NCBI GenBank assembly: GCA_002104905.1
Contig: MCFE01000658.1
Location: 1 to 49,131, forward strand
DNA from: Basidiobolus meristosporus CBS 931.73
Taxonomy: Eukaryota; Basidiobolomycota; Basidiobolomycetes; Basidiobolales; Basidiobolaceae
Length of the DNA stretch: 49,131 nucleotides
Direction: 5' to 3'
The notes below the pieces were generated by a model. It had not been told where the DNA came from, made no database searches, and saw nothing but the letters and a program-made list of their open reading frames with translations. This document shows, in pieces, positions 20,679 to 32,700 of the stretch. The translations under genes and the position numbers were made by a program. Within the stretch, counting starts at the first letter, position 1. The number at the start of each line of letters is the position of its first letter.

Positions 20679-21603
20679 ATGAAGCGTAATGAAGGCCTTA
20701 GGTTGATACTCGTTATTCTTATACTGCTGTCTATCCACTACTTCCTCTGCGGGAAGCAGCTTACAGGGAATAGGCAGTACTCTGAGGAGGATAACCATGT
20801 AAGCCGTCCCTGGAATAAAGAGACCGAGTTTTTCAGCAATGGGACTCTACCAAGAGTGAAGCCCTCGGAAATTGCAATCTTGATGGCTTTTGATACCGCA
20901 CAGAGTCTCTATTTACCGCGCTCAGTCGATGATAAGCGAGAATACGCCAAGCTTCATGGGTATACATTTTTGAAAGACGGCATTTACGATACTTCTAAAC
21001 CACCGGTAAGTTTCACGACCAGCATACAATTCGTTCAACATCACTTAACATTGCAATGCCTTCAAGGTTTGGGGAAAGATCGCGAGTTTGCGAAAATACA
21101 TGAGACAATACCCAAAGATCAAGTGGTTCTGGTGGATAGACTTGGATACCCTGATTGTAGATCCTTATTATGCTCTAGAGGATCACATCCTTGGAGGAAC
21201 GCGCCATCCGCGTTTTGCGGATAAAGATATAGTTATTTCCTACGATTGTAATGGCTTCAACGCCGGAAGCTTCATGATCAGGAATTCGGAGTGGTCTCGG
21301 GAGTTCTTGAAAGAACTTTATAATCCAATCTACGACAACAGATTTGGGTATCAAGAACAGGGAACCATGCAACATCTATTTGAAACTAACCCTTCAGTCG
21401 CTGAGCACTTCTACATCGTACCGCAAAGAAATTTCAACGCATTTCCCCAATTTGCCTGCAGGGGCGAAAGGGACCATGTATTCCAAGAAGGCGATTTCTT
21501 GGTTCATCTTGCTGGCTGCTGGGCATATGGTTCAGAAATCTGTGAGCAAACATTTGAGCAATATTGGAACCGCAGGGTTCAGATTATCCAAGATGAGCTC
21601 TGA
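20679..21603 (+). CDS. GT34 family galactosyl/mannosyltransferase (Gma12/Mnn10-like)
   Basis: Two exons (20679-21005 and 21067-21603) give 287 residues. A short cytosolic tail and one membrane anchor (about 8-24, GLRLILVILILLSIHYFL) mark a type II Golgi enzyme. The catalytic domain starts EIAILMAFDTAQ; the metal/nucleotide-binding DxD lies in FWWIDLDTLIVDP, followed by FNAGSFMIRNSEW, GYQEQGTMQHLF and VPQRNFNAFPQF, and the late LVHLAGCW. These are the GT34 landmarks of fission-yeast alpha-1,2-galactosyltransferases and budding-yeast Mnn10/Mnn11, which extend N- or O-glycans. The precise sugar cannot be told from the sequence. The spliced frame restores VWGKIASLRKYM across the intron. Stop is TGA. 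Confidence 0.9.
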
Positions 21604-21868
21604 AATATATATATTTTTATGTAACAATGGAATCTGGGATAAAGCATAGAGGATACCAGTGCAAGTTTCCATATAAATAAATTCATTGAAACTCAATCGC
21701 ATAGTTAGGCTGAATTTTACGTAATATGCATATAATGTGACTTGCAAACATCCATTGAAATAAGGCTATTTCTTTCGTCCCTTCTGTACCACCACCCATT
21801 GCACTTTGCACAAAAGTCAGTCAGAGAGGATAAAAAACACGCGCACCTTCAAGTTACGAGAAAAGAAT

Positions 21869-23125
21869 ATGTCTAGATTAGCTGAACTACCAGAGGATCT
21901 ACTTCTGCATCAGCTCCGATATTTCTCAGCAAAGGGGCTAGCTCGTCTGTCAGTTACGAACAAGTACTTCAACAAGATATGCATGGACGATTCACTCTGG
22001 CACAATGTTTGTCGCTCTTATGGGGTAACGGAGTTGGGGAATTGGCCAGGAAAAACCTTCAAGTCTCTTTACTACCTTTTGCTTTCGAAATGGGGCTGGC
22101 TTTTGGGCTTGTGGTTTGGGAATTTCCCAACTATCGGAGATTTAGTACAGGTTGTCTGGGTGCCAGAGGAAGGAGCTTTGGTTGCTTCACGGATCGAATG
22201 CATCAATACATACAATATGAGGATGGAGCAACTATTACCAGTCAATCCAAACGTACTAATTTACGAGCTTCACACATCCTTTAAATATAGAAGGCTTTTT
22301 GTAATAAGTTTGGATGCAACCACTTCTGATATCACAACCCTTTGCCATTACCCTGACCTACTGATCCGACTGGATGACGACACCTGGGTACCAATGGATA
22401 ACCGTACTGGGATAGATCTGAGGCAATGTCATCGTGCAAATGTTTCCAAGGTTTCCTTCTACTCTCATCCCAAGACCGGCCTCTGGGTATCACTTCCTGA
22501 GCAATGGGAGTTGGACTATACAAATCAAGACAGCCCTCAGATGTCCAAACGGCCATGTTTCTCCTGGAGGTGTTCGCGTCATTGCCACGAGTGTTCGAGG
22601 TTTCAAGTCCGAATGTTTGTCCCGTCACTGGCTAAGCTCTTCCCGTTTGAAGTAAATCCCAGCGCAAGCTCACCTCTGCAAGGGCTATGGGTTGGGACTT
22701 ACGGGCCACATGGATGTGAGATACTACTGTTCAACTATGACGAACAGGGATCTCAGTTGCTTGCTTCCAAGATCACTGGCGACATCAACGTACCTCGGGG
22801 AGAGATAACTTTTCTTGTCGACTTCGGAAGAGAGCTGGTCGACGCTTCCAACGTTTTATTTAGAGGTTATCGAGTATATGCAGGGCAGGGGCAAATCGCT
22901 TCAAACAGCTTCCTAAATAGTCGGATGATTGACATTGAATGTATGCACAGATTCCCTTGTCGTATGATCGGGATACTAATACGGTTTATTCGAATAGGTA
23001 TTTGGATCTCTAACGATGAGATTGCTGTATACTGGTGCGACCTTCATCTTCTTGGGCGGTATCTGCGTGTAACAGATAATCAAAGCCGATTTGTTTCTCG
23101 CATCTCGACTCCACTAGCCCATTAA
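21869..23125 (+). CDS. F-box protein, FBXO31-like
   Basis: Intronless 418-residue protein. An F-box occupies about residues 3-48 (LAELPEDLLLHQLRYFSAKGLARLSVTNKYFNKI, then SLWHNVCRSYGV). The C-terminal half has GLWVGTYGPHGCEILLFNY (about 271) and KITGDINVPRGEITFLVDF, then GRELV and GQGQIASNSF. This order matches the FBXO31 substrate-binding beta-barrel. F-box proteins are substrate receptors in SCF ubiquitin ligases; FBXO31 recognises C-terminally damaged or phosphorylated clients in animals. The ATG at 21869 is used: earlier in-frame codons have no ATG and it places the F-box at the N-terminus. A Cys-rich loop (CFSWRCSRHCHECSRF) is unusual and might bind metal. Confidence 0.85.
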   Translation: MSRLAELPEDLLLHQLRYFSAKGLARLSVTNKYFNKICMDDSLWHNVCRSYGVTELGNWPGKTFKSLYYLLLSKWGWLLGLWFGNFPTIGDLVQVVWVPEEGALVASRIECINTYNMRMEQLLPVNPNVLIYELHTSFKYRRLFVISLDATTSDITTLCHYPDLLIRLDDDTWVPMDNRTGIDLRQCHRANVSKVSFYSHPKTGLWVSLPEQWELDYTNQDSPQMSKRPCFSWRCSRHCHECSRFQVRMFVPSLAKLFPFEVNPSASSPLQGLWVGTYGPHGCEILLFNYDEQGSQLLASKITGDINVPRGEITFLVDFGRELVDASNVLFRGYRVYAGQGQIASNSFLNSRMIDIECMHRFPCRMIGILIRFIRIGIWISNDEIAVYWCDLHLLGRYLRVTDNQSRFVSRISTPLAH

Positions 23126-23280
23126 GATGGCTTCTGGATTAGCCATGTAAATACTTTTAATCAGGATAAATATATACTCATAAAAATTCAGTGGTGGCTT
23201 TATAGATTCTCAATTATTAGTCATTGAATATCTGCAGTTCTTGATATTCCATTTGCTGTCAACACGCATACGAGAATTTG

Positions 23281-24046
23281 ATGCAGCCTCTACGCAAGAA
23301 AGCCGTAGTCTCCTTTACAGGCGGAAAAGACTGTTGTCTGAGCCTGTTTAGAGCACTTCAGGAAGACAAGTTCGATGTTGTCGCCCTGGCAACCTTTCAA
23401 TCTTCTAACTTGTTAAGTTACATGAATTACACTCATCCGCTAAAGTTGATCGAAAAGCAAGCAGAAGCACTGAATCTACCTTTGGAGGTGTTCCACTTCT
23501 CAGAGCCACATTTCGATGGTTACAGGAACAGTATATTGGCCTTGAAAGAAAAATATGGAGCAGAAATTCTTATCACTGGTAGCCTTTGCATTTTGCTACC
23601 TTGGCCCTGCATACAAAGGAGTAACCCTTCTTGTCAATTTAGGGGATATTCTGGAAGTCACGGAAGGTTACATGGACAAGGTTGCTGAGGGTACCGGAGT
23701 CAGTTTGTGGAAACCACTGATGGGGATTGATAGAGACGCTCTGCTAAACGAACTATTTAGTAATAATTTCAAAGTGATATTCTCTTGTGTAAGTTGCACC
23801 AGTGCAGGCGAGCAAGACTCGGAAAAACTCGTAGGAAGGACACTATCGCCAGAGATATTCGACACAGTTGTTCGACGCAACGTAAATCATATTGACCTGG
23901 GAGGCGAGTTTGGCGAGTTCCACACCATGGTGTTGGATGCACCAATGTTTTGCAAAAGTATCAACATTCAAGGAGCCCCTGTCCGTACAGAGGAATACAA
24001 CCTAATTTCTTACGAAGTTCATGACATATTGCTAATGGGCAAATAA
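23281..24046 (+). CDS. DPH6-like PP-loop ATP-binding protein
   Basis: Two exons (23281-23578, 23643-24046), 233 residues. The PP-loop SFTGGKDCCLSLF sits at residues 10-22 (SGGKDS in classical members). It is followed by a Rossmann-like half, the LITGDILEVTEGYMDKVAEG region restored across the intron, and the C-terminal GGEFGEFHTMVLDAPMF typical of the diphthine-ammonia ligase superfamily. Family enzymes adenylate a carboxylate and amidate it with ammonia in diphthamide synthesis on EF2. This is a stand-alone ATP-binding domain without the RidA-like extension of yeast Dph6, so it may be the archaeal/bacterial-type member rather than the true Dph6 orthologue. It converges on the RidA gene with 41 bp between them. 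Confidence 0.85.
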
Positions 24047-24087
24047 ATGCTCCCCATTTTCGATAAAGAAATGATGATTTATTCAAA

Positions 24088-24593
24088 TTAGATGCGTGCG
24101 ATACACTCAATCTCTACCAAAGCACCTTTTACTGGGGTTGCGACCACTTGAACGCACGTACGAGCTGGACGATGATCGCCGAAAAACTCCCCGTAGACCT
24201 CGTTCATCTCCGCAAAAAGCCCCATATCGCAAATGAACACATTGACTTTTGTGACTCTATCGCGGCTAGAGCCTGCTGCCTTCAAAACGTAGTCCAGGTT
24301 AGCCAAAGCTTGTTTCTAAGAAATCTCCGTTAGTACAGAATCAAGCCAAGTGCTAGATCGTCAGGAGTATTACGGTTTCGGCTTTGATGCCACCTGGGGC
24401 TAGTTGCTTCTTACTTTCATCCCAGCCCACTTGGCCTGAGCAGTAGATATGAGGGTCGCTCTTAATGGCATGAACTAAAAGAGAACTGAATTAATGCCAG
24501 GCAGACTAATATCTGATATCTCCTCTACGTACTGAATGGGCCGGTGGGTGTGGGTGCTTCGGGAGCAAAAACGGTATTGAGTTGGCTGGACAT
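24088..24593 (-). CDS. RidA (YjgF/YER057c/UK114) family enamine/imine deaminase
   Basis: Three exons in transcript order: 24593-24533, 24474-24374, 24315-24088, giving 129 residues, the usual size. N-terminal SSQLNTVFAPEAPTPTGPF, central IYCSGQVGW, KQALANLDYVLKAAGS, and C-terminal RPARTCVQVVATPVKGALVEIECIA are the family signatures; the Arg in RPARTCVQV is the substrate carboxylate-binding residue. RidA hydrolyses reactive 2-aminoacrylate/enamine intermediates from PLP enzymes. No mitochondrial presequence is evident, so a cytosolic site is likely. Its 3' end faces that of the PP-loop gene 41 bp away. Yeast Dph6 carries RidA-like domains fused to such a PP-loop domain (family knowledge), which makes this pairing notable. 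Confidence 0.93.
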
Positions 24594-24976
24594 CTTGTAG
24601 TGCAGACAGATTTAGCTAGGCGTAGTTTTTATAGATGTCAATGTGGATTATTAATCACTGATGGGTGCAACCACATTGATAATCGTATTAGTTGGAGCAA
24701 CCACATTGATAATGGTAGTGGTTAGAGCAACCACAATCGTATTAGTTATGAATGAATCATAGTGTGGGAAGAAAAGAACAAGCTACATTTCCATATATAA
24801 GATCCACGTCTACATACGATCTTACTGTGGATTTCTATAAATGTACATGCTATGCAACTTCGCCTAATTTTCTGCCAGAATTGATTAATTTGCGACACAT
24901 CTAAATTAGGCACATATTTCACAGCGCTTTGTTTGGTGCTACTGAGCTTTCATCTTTGCTCACGAATAAAGCAGTC
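24594..24976. other. Intergenic with 30-bp tandem repeat
   Basis: Holds the divergent promoters of RidA and the EXS gene. The only structure is the three-copy repeat at 24664-24750. Confidence 0.5.
24664..24750 (+). repeat. Three imperfect 30-bp tandem repeats
   Basis: Units begin G(T/A)GCAACCACATTGATAAT at 24664, 24694 and 24724; the last is shortened. The CAACCAC core in each copy lies between divergent genes, so a regulatory role is possible. Confidence 0.7.
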
Positions 24977-26305
24977 ATGGCCGACTCATATGTTCCTTTT
25001 GAATATCGCGCGTTGCTCCTGATAGATTTGGGACTTTGGTGTTGGGGACTGAATATTCAGCTTCTGAACAAGGCTGGAATAGACGTTCCAACACTCTTTG
25101 GCTTTGAGAAGCATGAAAACAAAGTTCACGGGGTGGTTTACAGGATTGCTCTAGCCTTCTCCCTGATTACCCTAGCCTTTCTGTCCCTTTTCTGGTACGC
25201 AGTAAAGTTGGAATACAGGGGGAAGTTTGTGACTGCAACGTGTTACTTCGTGCTTATTTTTCTCACCATTTGCCCTTTCAATACCTTCTACAAGAAAGTC
25301 AGATACAGCTTCTTAAGGTATGGTCTTCTGTCGTCCTCGTGCAGATTCAAGTCGACTAATCCTTGTCCTGATGGGGGTGTGTCCACAGCTCCCTTCTCAG
25401 GATTATCGTCTCTCCTATTCGCTCAGAACCTTCATTTGGGGATGTTATCTTGGCGGATATTTTGACTAGCTTTGCGAAGGTCTTTGCGGGGATATATTTC
25501 ACTTTTTGCGCGTTCTTTACTGCTTCCAACTCCGATGCTATTTCGTCTGATTACCTTCATCATTCACTTGAGCTGCTTATTATTGGCCCCCTCATCACCA
25601 GGTAAGTGGTCAAGTTTGGGGACTCGAAGCGGCCTCCCTCACCAACAGTGTTTATTTAACAGTCTCCCGTTCCTCTTTCGCTTCCGTCAATGCATATCTG
25701 AATATCTAGCCTCGGAGGGAACCGGGTACAAAGCATTAGCTAATGCCGTTAAATACGCCTCAGCTTTCCCAGTGATTTTCCTATCCGCTCTGATCCATAG
25801 TCCATCGCAGGAAGCTAGCCACATGGTAACCATTTGGTAAGGAACATCAGTTAAGATCAAGGCCTTTGCCTGAATAACAATGTGCATTCTTAGGCTATTG
25901 ACAGTGCTGTTCAATTCACTGTATTCTTTCTACTGGGATGTTGTAATGGATTGGGGTCTTTCGGTTTCCTGCTCGCCTGAGAAGAAGTCAGGGATGATCG
26001 TGCTTCGACACATCTTGCTCTATCGTGAGCCCGTATACTATATTTCAATCCTGGTGGATTTCTTTCTTCGTACCACATGGTCACTGAAACTCTCGGAAAA
26101 TCTTAAATCTGAAGATCTGATCTCGGGTGGATTCCTACTTGAGGCTGCGGAAATCCTGCGACGCTGGCTTTGGGTGTACTTCCGTGTTGAGAAGGAATGG
26201 ATTGGCTTCGGCTTCAATGGGCTTCACTCCAACGATTCATTGGACCGTGTTGAGGAGCAAGAGATCCATCTTATCACCCACGAAAGGGCACATTTGCCAC
26301 AGTGA
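24977..26305 (+). CDS. EXS-domain membrane protein, ERD1-like
   Basis: Four exons (24977-25317, 25389-25601, 25663-25836, 25894-26305), 379 residues. Several hydrophobic segments are followed by the EXS core: LLRIIVSPIRSEPSFGDVIL with ADILTSFAKVFAGIYFT, then LPFLFRFRQCISEY, then LYSFYWDVVMDWGL, then a C-terminal WVYFRVEKEW. This is the order of ERD1/XPR1/SYG1 EXS domains; the absence of an N-terminal SPX domain and the length fit ERD1. Yeast Erd1 resides in the Golgi, recycles phosphate released by glycosylation and helps retain Golgi glycosyltransferases and ER proteins; the GT34 enzyme 4 kb upstream is a plausible client class (inference). Splicing brings separate frames into one continuous protein. 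Confidence 0.9.
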
Positions 26306-26496
26306 GCACTCTCCCGTTGATGTACATAGCATTTTATTTAACGGTTATAATAAAGCAGACCTAGCAGCTCTATGGTGGGGATTTTCCTTCAGCTTACATG
26401 CACAAGATCCTGCTTATCTAATACAATCCCAAAATTTCCTCCAACAAAAAATATGGCACTCGCCAGTATCCTTGATATACACATCAATGTCACCCT

Positions 26497-27800
26497 CTAT
26501 TTACGCTTGACTTGTTTTGATGCCAAAAGCTCGGCCGCGCTAGCGTAACCGAGCCTGTCGCATACATGTGCCAGAATTCCTGTTGGTGGAAGACCCTTCC
26601 TTCGTCGACATATCGAGCAGTTGCATATCCCTTGACACCTATAAATTGTGAAGAGCTCTCGTAAACATGCACAGACAGTATACATATCCTACCAATAGAT
26701 CACTTACACTGGACAAAGCCAATTACCGGACGCCTTCGCTTGTTTGACTGTCATGCCATACCTAAGTGTCAAGAAATCTGCATTAGATAATGGTAAAGCC
26801 AGGAAAAAGAACGTTGTGCTACTTCACCTATTTGTTATGCACATGTCGTCTAATAGTACGTTGCATCTTACACCATCGATAACATTCGTGCATCGAACCT
26901 AGTCAAATAATTAGCTGCTGTGGATAAATAACCGAACGTGCAATGTGGTGCGCCACCTTTTCATCCATGGTTTTTTGTCTATGATAGTAGGTTAAGAGAA
27001 AATTCACGAGATATTACGGAGCAGTATACTAACCGGCATTGATGGCAAGTAGAGCCGCGAAGTGAATCATACACTCTGTAAAGATGAACTATCAACCACA
27101 ACATACTCGCTTCGTGACTGTAAACCGCCTTCTTTACCTGTTTCCCTGATAGCGTACCCCAGGTACACGGCGAGTGGGTTTTCGTGACGCCGCACTCTAA
27201 AATATAGAGCTTAATATCTTTCCACCCAGGTCGAGAGTATGGTAGAATGCTTACCCGACGACGTTGTGTAAAGGAGTATCCGTCTACCTCCTCGGCTTCG
27301 AATAGGTATGCAACAAAGTCGAAGTCTGGATCATCATCTTCATTCTTAACAGCTGTGTACGAATCCGTGTATGATTTCTAGAAAACACCACAAAATTAGC
27401 ATGGTTGGAGAAGAAGGATAGCGCACTCATATGTATATACCCTTCCTCTTGCCCGAGAACTTCGGCGAACTTTAGGTATTAAAACTACCGGCTTATTGTG
27501 CGTGGCAGTACAAACAAAAGAGTAGATAGGATCTTCAACAGGTGGAGTAGGAGAGCTACGGGCTACGACTTTGACTTTGGGAGTAACCTTTGGTATTTTC
27601 TAATGGGTACTACGAAGTTTAGCTCAGATACGCGTGAAATCGCTTTAGGAAACCATCTTTTCACCTCCTCACTGAGTCCTAAACTTTGCAGCAATAGTTT
27701 GTTGGCCTCAATGCGCTTTTGTCTGATCTTTGGATGTTAGTTAGGAAGTAAATTGAAAACAGAATTCAAAGTCCCACCTCTCGACTTCGTAATCGTTCAT
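26497..27800 (-). CDS. CDCA7-like zf-4CXXC_R1 zinc-finger protein
   Basis: Ten exons in 1.3 kb, in transcript order: 27800-27778, 27722-27665, 27599-27441, 27377-27255, 27196-27138, 27075-27034, 26978-26933, 26898-26828, 26761-26708, 26638-26497. They sum to 777 nt, 258 residues, with every junction in phase. The N-terminal helix has ERQKRIEANKLLLQSLGL. The finger (about 148-258) reads VYDSLRGSTCHQCRQKTM, then VRCTNVIDGVRCNVLLDDMC, then NRYGMTVKQAKASGNWLCP, then VCQGICNCSICRRRKGLPPTG. This is the CXXC-type CDCA7 domain, whose vertebrate members recruit the remodeller HELLS/LSH to hemimethylated DNA. One intron (26899-26932) is only 34 nt. No single ORF longer than about 60 codons covers it, so automatic callers could miss it. 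Confidence 0.92.
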
Positions 27801-29755
27801 ATGCGAATAATGTGACTGAGAGTAGTACGTCCAATGCTGTACTGTCGAAGTCTAATCGTAGCTGGCCGTGATTTTATTAAATGTAAACACCACGAAAAGT
27901 AGGTTGTTTTTACTTGCTAGTCACCCAATCCCGGATTCTGATTGGTGGAGCCATGGGAGAGCTTTACTGTGTGTTTCATGAGCTATTTTTAACACGTACG
28001 TGAGGATAATGGCATTTATCGGGGATTTGTGTGAAACGCTTGGTTTTTGGCACTTGGCCAAAGAACATCAGACAAAATACAATGGTAGTGGCGTTTCAGA
28101 CTGCTGTGCAGTTGTAACGCAAGCGGATGCATCCATTATCGAGAATTGTATATAAGCGATGCTGGAAGTGATAGCATCACCCATCCTAGAGCTTGTATAT
28201 TACATTTCCTAATGAAATCCACCGTTCGTGACTCGCTTCTCTGCAACTTGAATTCTTCTGCAAACCTATTTTACCCCTCATACCAAGGGAGAAGAACGCA
28301 ATCCAGGGCCTCCAATCTGCCCAACCCACCTAGTCCAAGTCAGATTTCAGCTCGATCAAGTGTGATGTCACCTCGGTTCAGCTACGAGCCTATGCGGTCG
28401 CCAAGTGCCCCCTGCCCCTACTTTTAAATGCTACACACCTTGCCGCACACCTTGCTGCACACCTCATCTAAACCTCAACACCCATAGATTCGAAATAGAC
28501 TATAGAAAATCATCCAATAATCATACAGGATTTCTAGATGTAATTTAATGCTGCATATCTAACAGTAATAACTGAAGGCGAAATCTTGTGATCAATCTAA
28601 CCACAGAAGGCGTATATCATGATTAACCTACTTAATTAACCACTTGATTAACCCACTTAATAAACACGTAATAAAAATAAGCCAAACCTTGCACAAGCTG
28701 GATCGTGGTCTCAATGATGATAATAATAATAACTACATCGTAGCATCTGTTGACGTTAGCCAAGCTGCTATTTGCCCAGCTGATTACGTTTGATGTTGCC
28801 TAACCGCTATCTGTTTAACTTTTCCATGGTCTGAAACATCTATGATATCACTCCAATGTTGCCTCACAACCAAGCGGATTGTATATTAGGATATATTGAA
28901 GCCACATAAAAGAATTCCATTCTCCAGCGACTGATCTCTCATATTTTATCGAGTGTACAGATTAATTAGCGATGAATCGGGATATGTCCATTCTGCTAAC
29001 ACAAGCGCTCCAAATGTTGTCCTTGGATTTCTAGTTTAGTCAACGATAAACGGCGGAGAGGAGACCTTTGAAATTGAAGTGACGTGTGAATGACTGAAGA
29101 TGCCTTATGTGGACGGCGTCTTGAATACCCTATTCCATATCTGGACCCAGGGTGGCTATATTTGGCTTCGTTCATATATGTTAGCTAATCATTACACATT
29201 CCTCATCGTTTGTTACGCTATCCACCCCGAGCACCATGGTACCACCCAAATTCAAATAAACTCCGAATTAATATTAATTTAATATCGTTCCATATATTTA
29301 TTTATTTTGCTCACTCTTAAAACATCCACAACTAACGGTCTGGATATACCGAAATTGGAAAATTTCAGGAAATGGTTGCTAAGAAAGCTAAATAAAATTT
29401 GTCGCGTTGTGAGGGACTATCTTATAAAGCATACAGTCATCTCTAATAAAAGTAAGGCTCGTATATAAATTTAGCCAATTACTGCCCGGAGGAAACAGCT
29501 GGCGTATACATAAAACATTCTTTTGCCTCATCTAGTCTTTTGTTTTCTGACTGCCATCTTTCCATTTATTGGCTTTTGTAGAATCTTCTCTTTCCGCTCG
29601 TGATTTGCCGACGCATTTTCTGAGATATCTTCAACTTCTTGCGCCATTGTTTGGATGGACGTTGTTTGTCTATTTTAACTCCACCCTGGTAGAGATTTTC
29701 AAGAACACACACCGTATATTTGAATATTGGTCATATCTTAGCCTGAAGCCTTCAT
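27801..29755. other. Long AT-rich intergenic region
   Basis: Nearly 2 kb between the CDCA7-like and chitin synthase starts. One ORF with an ATG (28213-28427, 71 codons, Ser/Pro-rich) follows a TATATAAG box at 28148, but nothing in it is recognisable. The stretch around 28620-28680 has repeated TTAATTAACC/ATTAACCCAC words. No LTR or LINE sequence was noticed here. Confidence 0.4.
28213..28427 (+). CDS. Doubtful small ORF
   Basis: A 71-codon ORF beginning MKSTVRDSLLCNLNSS and rich in Ser and Pro. It lies 65 bp after a TATATAAG element. No signal peptide, domain or homology is apparent. Listed only because the gap is large; it may well be chance. Confidence 0.15.
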
Positions 29756-32700
29756 ATGTCTGCTCCAAAAGCCAACTCATATGAGGCACCGCCCAACCAA
29801 ACCCGAGCAAATGGCCAATCCACTCACGACGCAGAGTCTGGTGATATCTTCTCCCCGTACCAACCGCTTGAATCCCCGTCCCGTTTTTCTGACTACACAC
29901 ACACACCACTAGAGCTTAATAATATACATGACCAAGGTGAAGTCGAGTCCCGTGCTCTCGAGGAGCAACCGTCGCTAAATACACCTCGCAGACAAAGATC
30001 CTTAGTACGGCCAGAACGGCACCCTTCGGAGCGCAGATACCCTCGCCGCGTAAGCGGAGTCGATGGAGATGTCATGTCTGACCGTTCAAGGGCCCACAAA
30101 CACCCTGCTTTGGATCGGAGTGGCAGTACCTTCCGTTCTCTTAAGGGAGGAAAATCAGCAGGAGGATCACATTCACAGAAAGGGCGCAGATGCCCTTCAG
30201 TATGGCAAATGTTTGCTACATGTGTTACCTGTTACGCTCCAAATCCATTGCTCTCATGTTGTGGTTAGTTGATGTTGACCCTAGTTATCATTAATGAATC
30301 TGAATATTGATCCTTGCTTACTCAAGGTATGAAAACCAACGAGATCCGTCGAGCCTGGCGCGAAAAGATGGCCCTATGCACCATCATTATATTGTTATGT
30401 GGAGCAGTAGGCTTTTTGACATTCGGTTTTCAACAGGTGTTATGTGGATTTTCTAGCACCGCCAACCGAGTAAAGCATGGCTCTTTACAAGCAACAGATG
30501 CAATTATCAATGGCAAAGTCTATAGATTGACTGGTTTCACCCATCCACCTGCAGCCAATATTCCACAAGATGGCAATCTAAGCCCAGTTATTGGAGGCCA
30601 GGACGTCTCTTTCCTATTCCAAAGTGCGAATTCCCACTGTAAAGGAATTCTCAATGTCCAATCCGGGGATGCTTCTAGTTACTTCCCTTGCGTTGCGCGA
30701 AACTCAACTGCAGTATCCAATCCATCCGAAAATTCCGATCGTGCTGCTTGTCATAGCCCATCGGCTAGTGCCAGAGTTAAGCAGCTGAAGTTTATTGGAG
30801 ATATTTACTACGAATGGCCAGATATATTGAAGAAGGACAGAAACTTTGTCGTTTACAATGGTCATGTTTTGGACATCGACCTCTTGAAATGGTTGGTTCC
30901 AGGGGTTCAAACACCGGCTATTTTTAACGACCTACTCCGACCCGACTCACCTTACCGCGGCAGTGATATCACGTTTTTCATGGGGAACTACCATCGTGCA
31001 GAGGCTAAGTGTGCGATGGATCTACTCAACGTTGGTGTGTTGGATACCCAATCGATGGGTTGCATAATATCAAATGTTGTTCTGTATGTTTCGCTCATTG
31101 TGATTCTTGGTGTTGTGCTTGCCAAGTTTTTCCTGGCTGTCTACTTTGGTTGGGTGTTGAGCTGGCGACTAGGCACGTTCCGTGAAGAGACTTACGAGGA
31201 ACGCATGAAAAGGCTAGAGGCCATTGAACAATGGAGTGAAAACCCTAACCGACTTGCTGTCTCTGCAAACATGCGCGGAACCAGTAGTTTCCTTCCTCAC
31301 GTAAGTCGCTATACGGCGCCTCCACCGATTTACGACGTCAAGCGAAATAGCTATACTCCGCGTCCTGTGAACAATTCCAGCAACTCCCTTTTGATGGTGA
31401 ATACTGGAGTCCAACGGACCCCAATTGCAACTAGAAATGGTCCACCCGATTCTCCTTATTCACAAGTATCAGGGTATAGCTCCTCAACATTTGGATCCAA
31501 TTTGCATGTGCCTCCAGCTCCACCACCACCTAGTTTCCAACCTTTCAACTTCACTCTGGCGCACACTATCCTTCTAGTCACATGCTATTCCGAAGGCGAG
31601 CTTGGAATGCGCACTACTCTGGATTCACTTGCGTTGACTGACTATCCAGAATCTCACAAGTTGATCATGGTCATTGCTGATGGAATAATCAAGGGTGCTG
31701 GAAATGAGTTATCTACGCCCGATATCTGCCTATCCATGATGAAAGATTTCGTCATTCCGCCGGAGAGCGTTCAGCCTTACTCATATATTGCTATTGCGGA
31801 CGGAGTCAAACGCCACAATATGGCCAAAGTATACGCTGGCTATTACAAGTTCGACAACGCGATCATATCTGCAGATAAGCAGCCTAGAGTCCCCATGATT
31901 CTCATTTCGAAATGTGGCAACGCCGAGGAGCAGAATCTACCGAAACCAGGAAACCGTGGTAAGCGCGACAGTCAAATCGTGCTAATGTCATTCCTGCAGC
32001 ATGTGATGTTCAACGACCGCATGACCGAAATGGAATACGAGCTGTTCAACGCTATGTGGAGCGTTACCGGAGTTAGCCCCGACAATTTCGAGATCGTTCT
32101 CATGGTTGACGCAGACACCAAGGTATATCCTGATTCGGTAACTCGTATGGTATCGTGCATGGTCCTTGACCCTCAGATTATGGGACTCTGCGGTGAAACC
32201 AAGATTGCCAACAAGCGAGACTCTTGGGTGACAATGATTCAGGTGTTTGAGTACTACATCTCTCATCACCAAAGCAAGGCGTTCGAATCTATTTTCGGTG
32301 GCGTGACCTGTCTTCCCGGATGCTTCTGCATGTATCGCATCAAGGCCCCGAAGGGGCCCAATGGCTATTGGGTACCCATTCTAGCTAGCCCCGATATTGT
32401 GGAGCACTATAGCGAGAATGTGGTAGACACATTGCACAAGAAAAATCTATTGCTGTTGGGCGAAGATCGGTACCTCACCACTCTCATGCTACGTACCTTC
32501 CCAAAACGAAAGATGATGTTCGTTCCGCAGGCGGTGTGCAAAACCGTTGTCCCAGACACGTTTGGCGTCCTTCTCTCGCAACGTCGTAGATGGATTAATT
32601 CCACCGTGCACAACCTTCTCGAGTTGGTTTTGATTCGGGATCTTTGCGGTACGTTCTGCTTCTCCATGCAGTTCGTGGTGTTCATGGAGCTGGTCGGTAC

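Noticed and set aside
29100-29282. Small plus-strand ORF in the gap before chitin synthase
   Set aside because: 60 codons, AT-rich, no motif, no promoter feature; not above chance.
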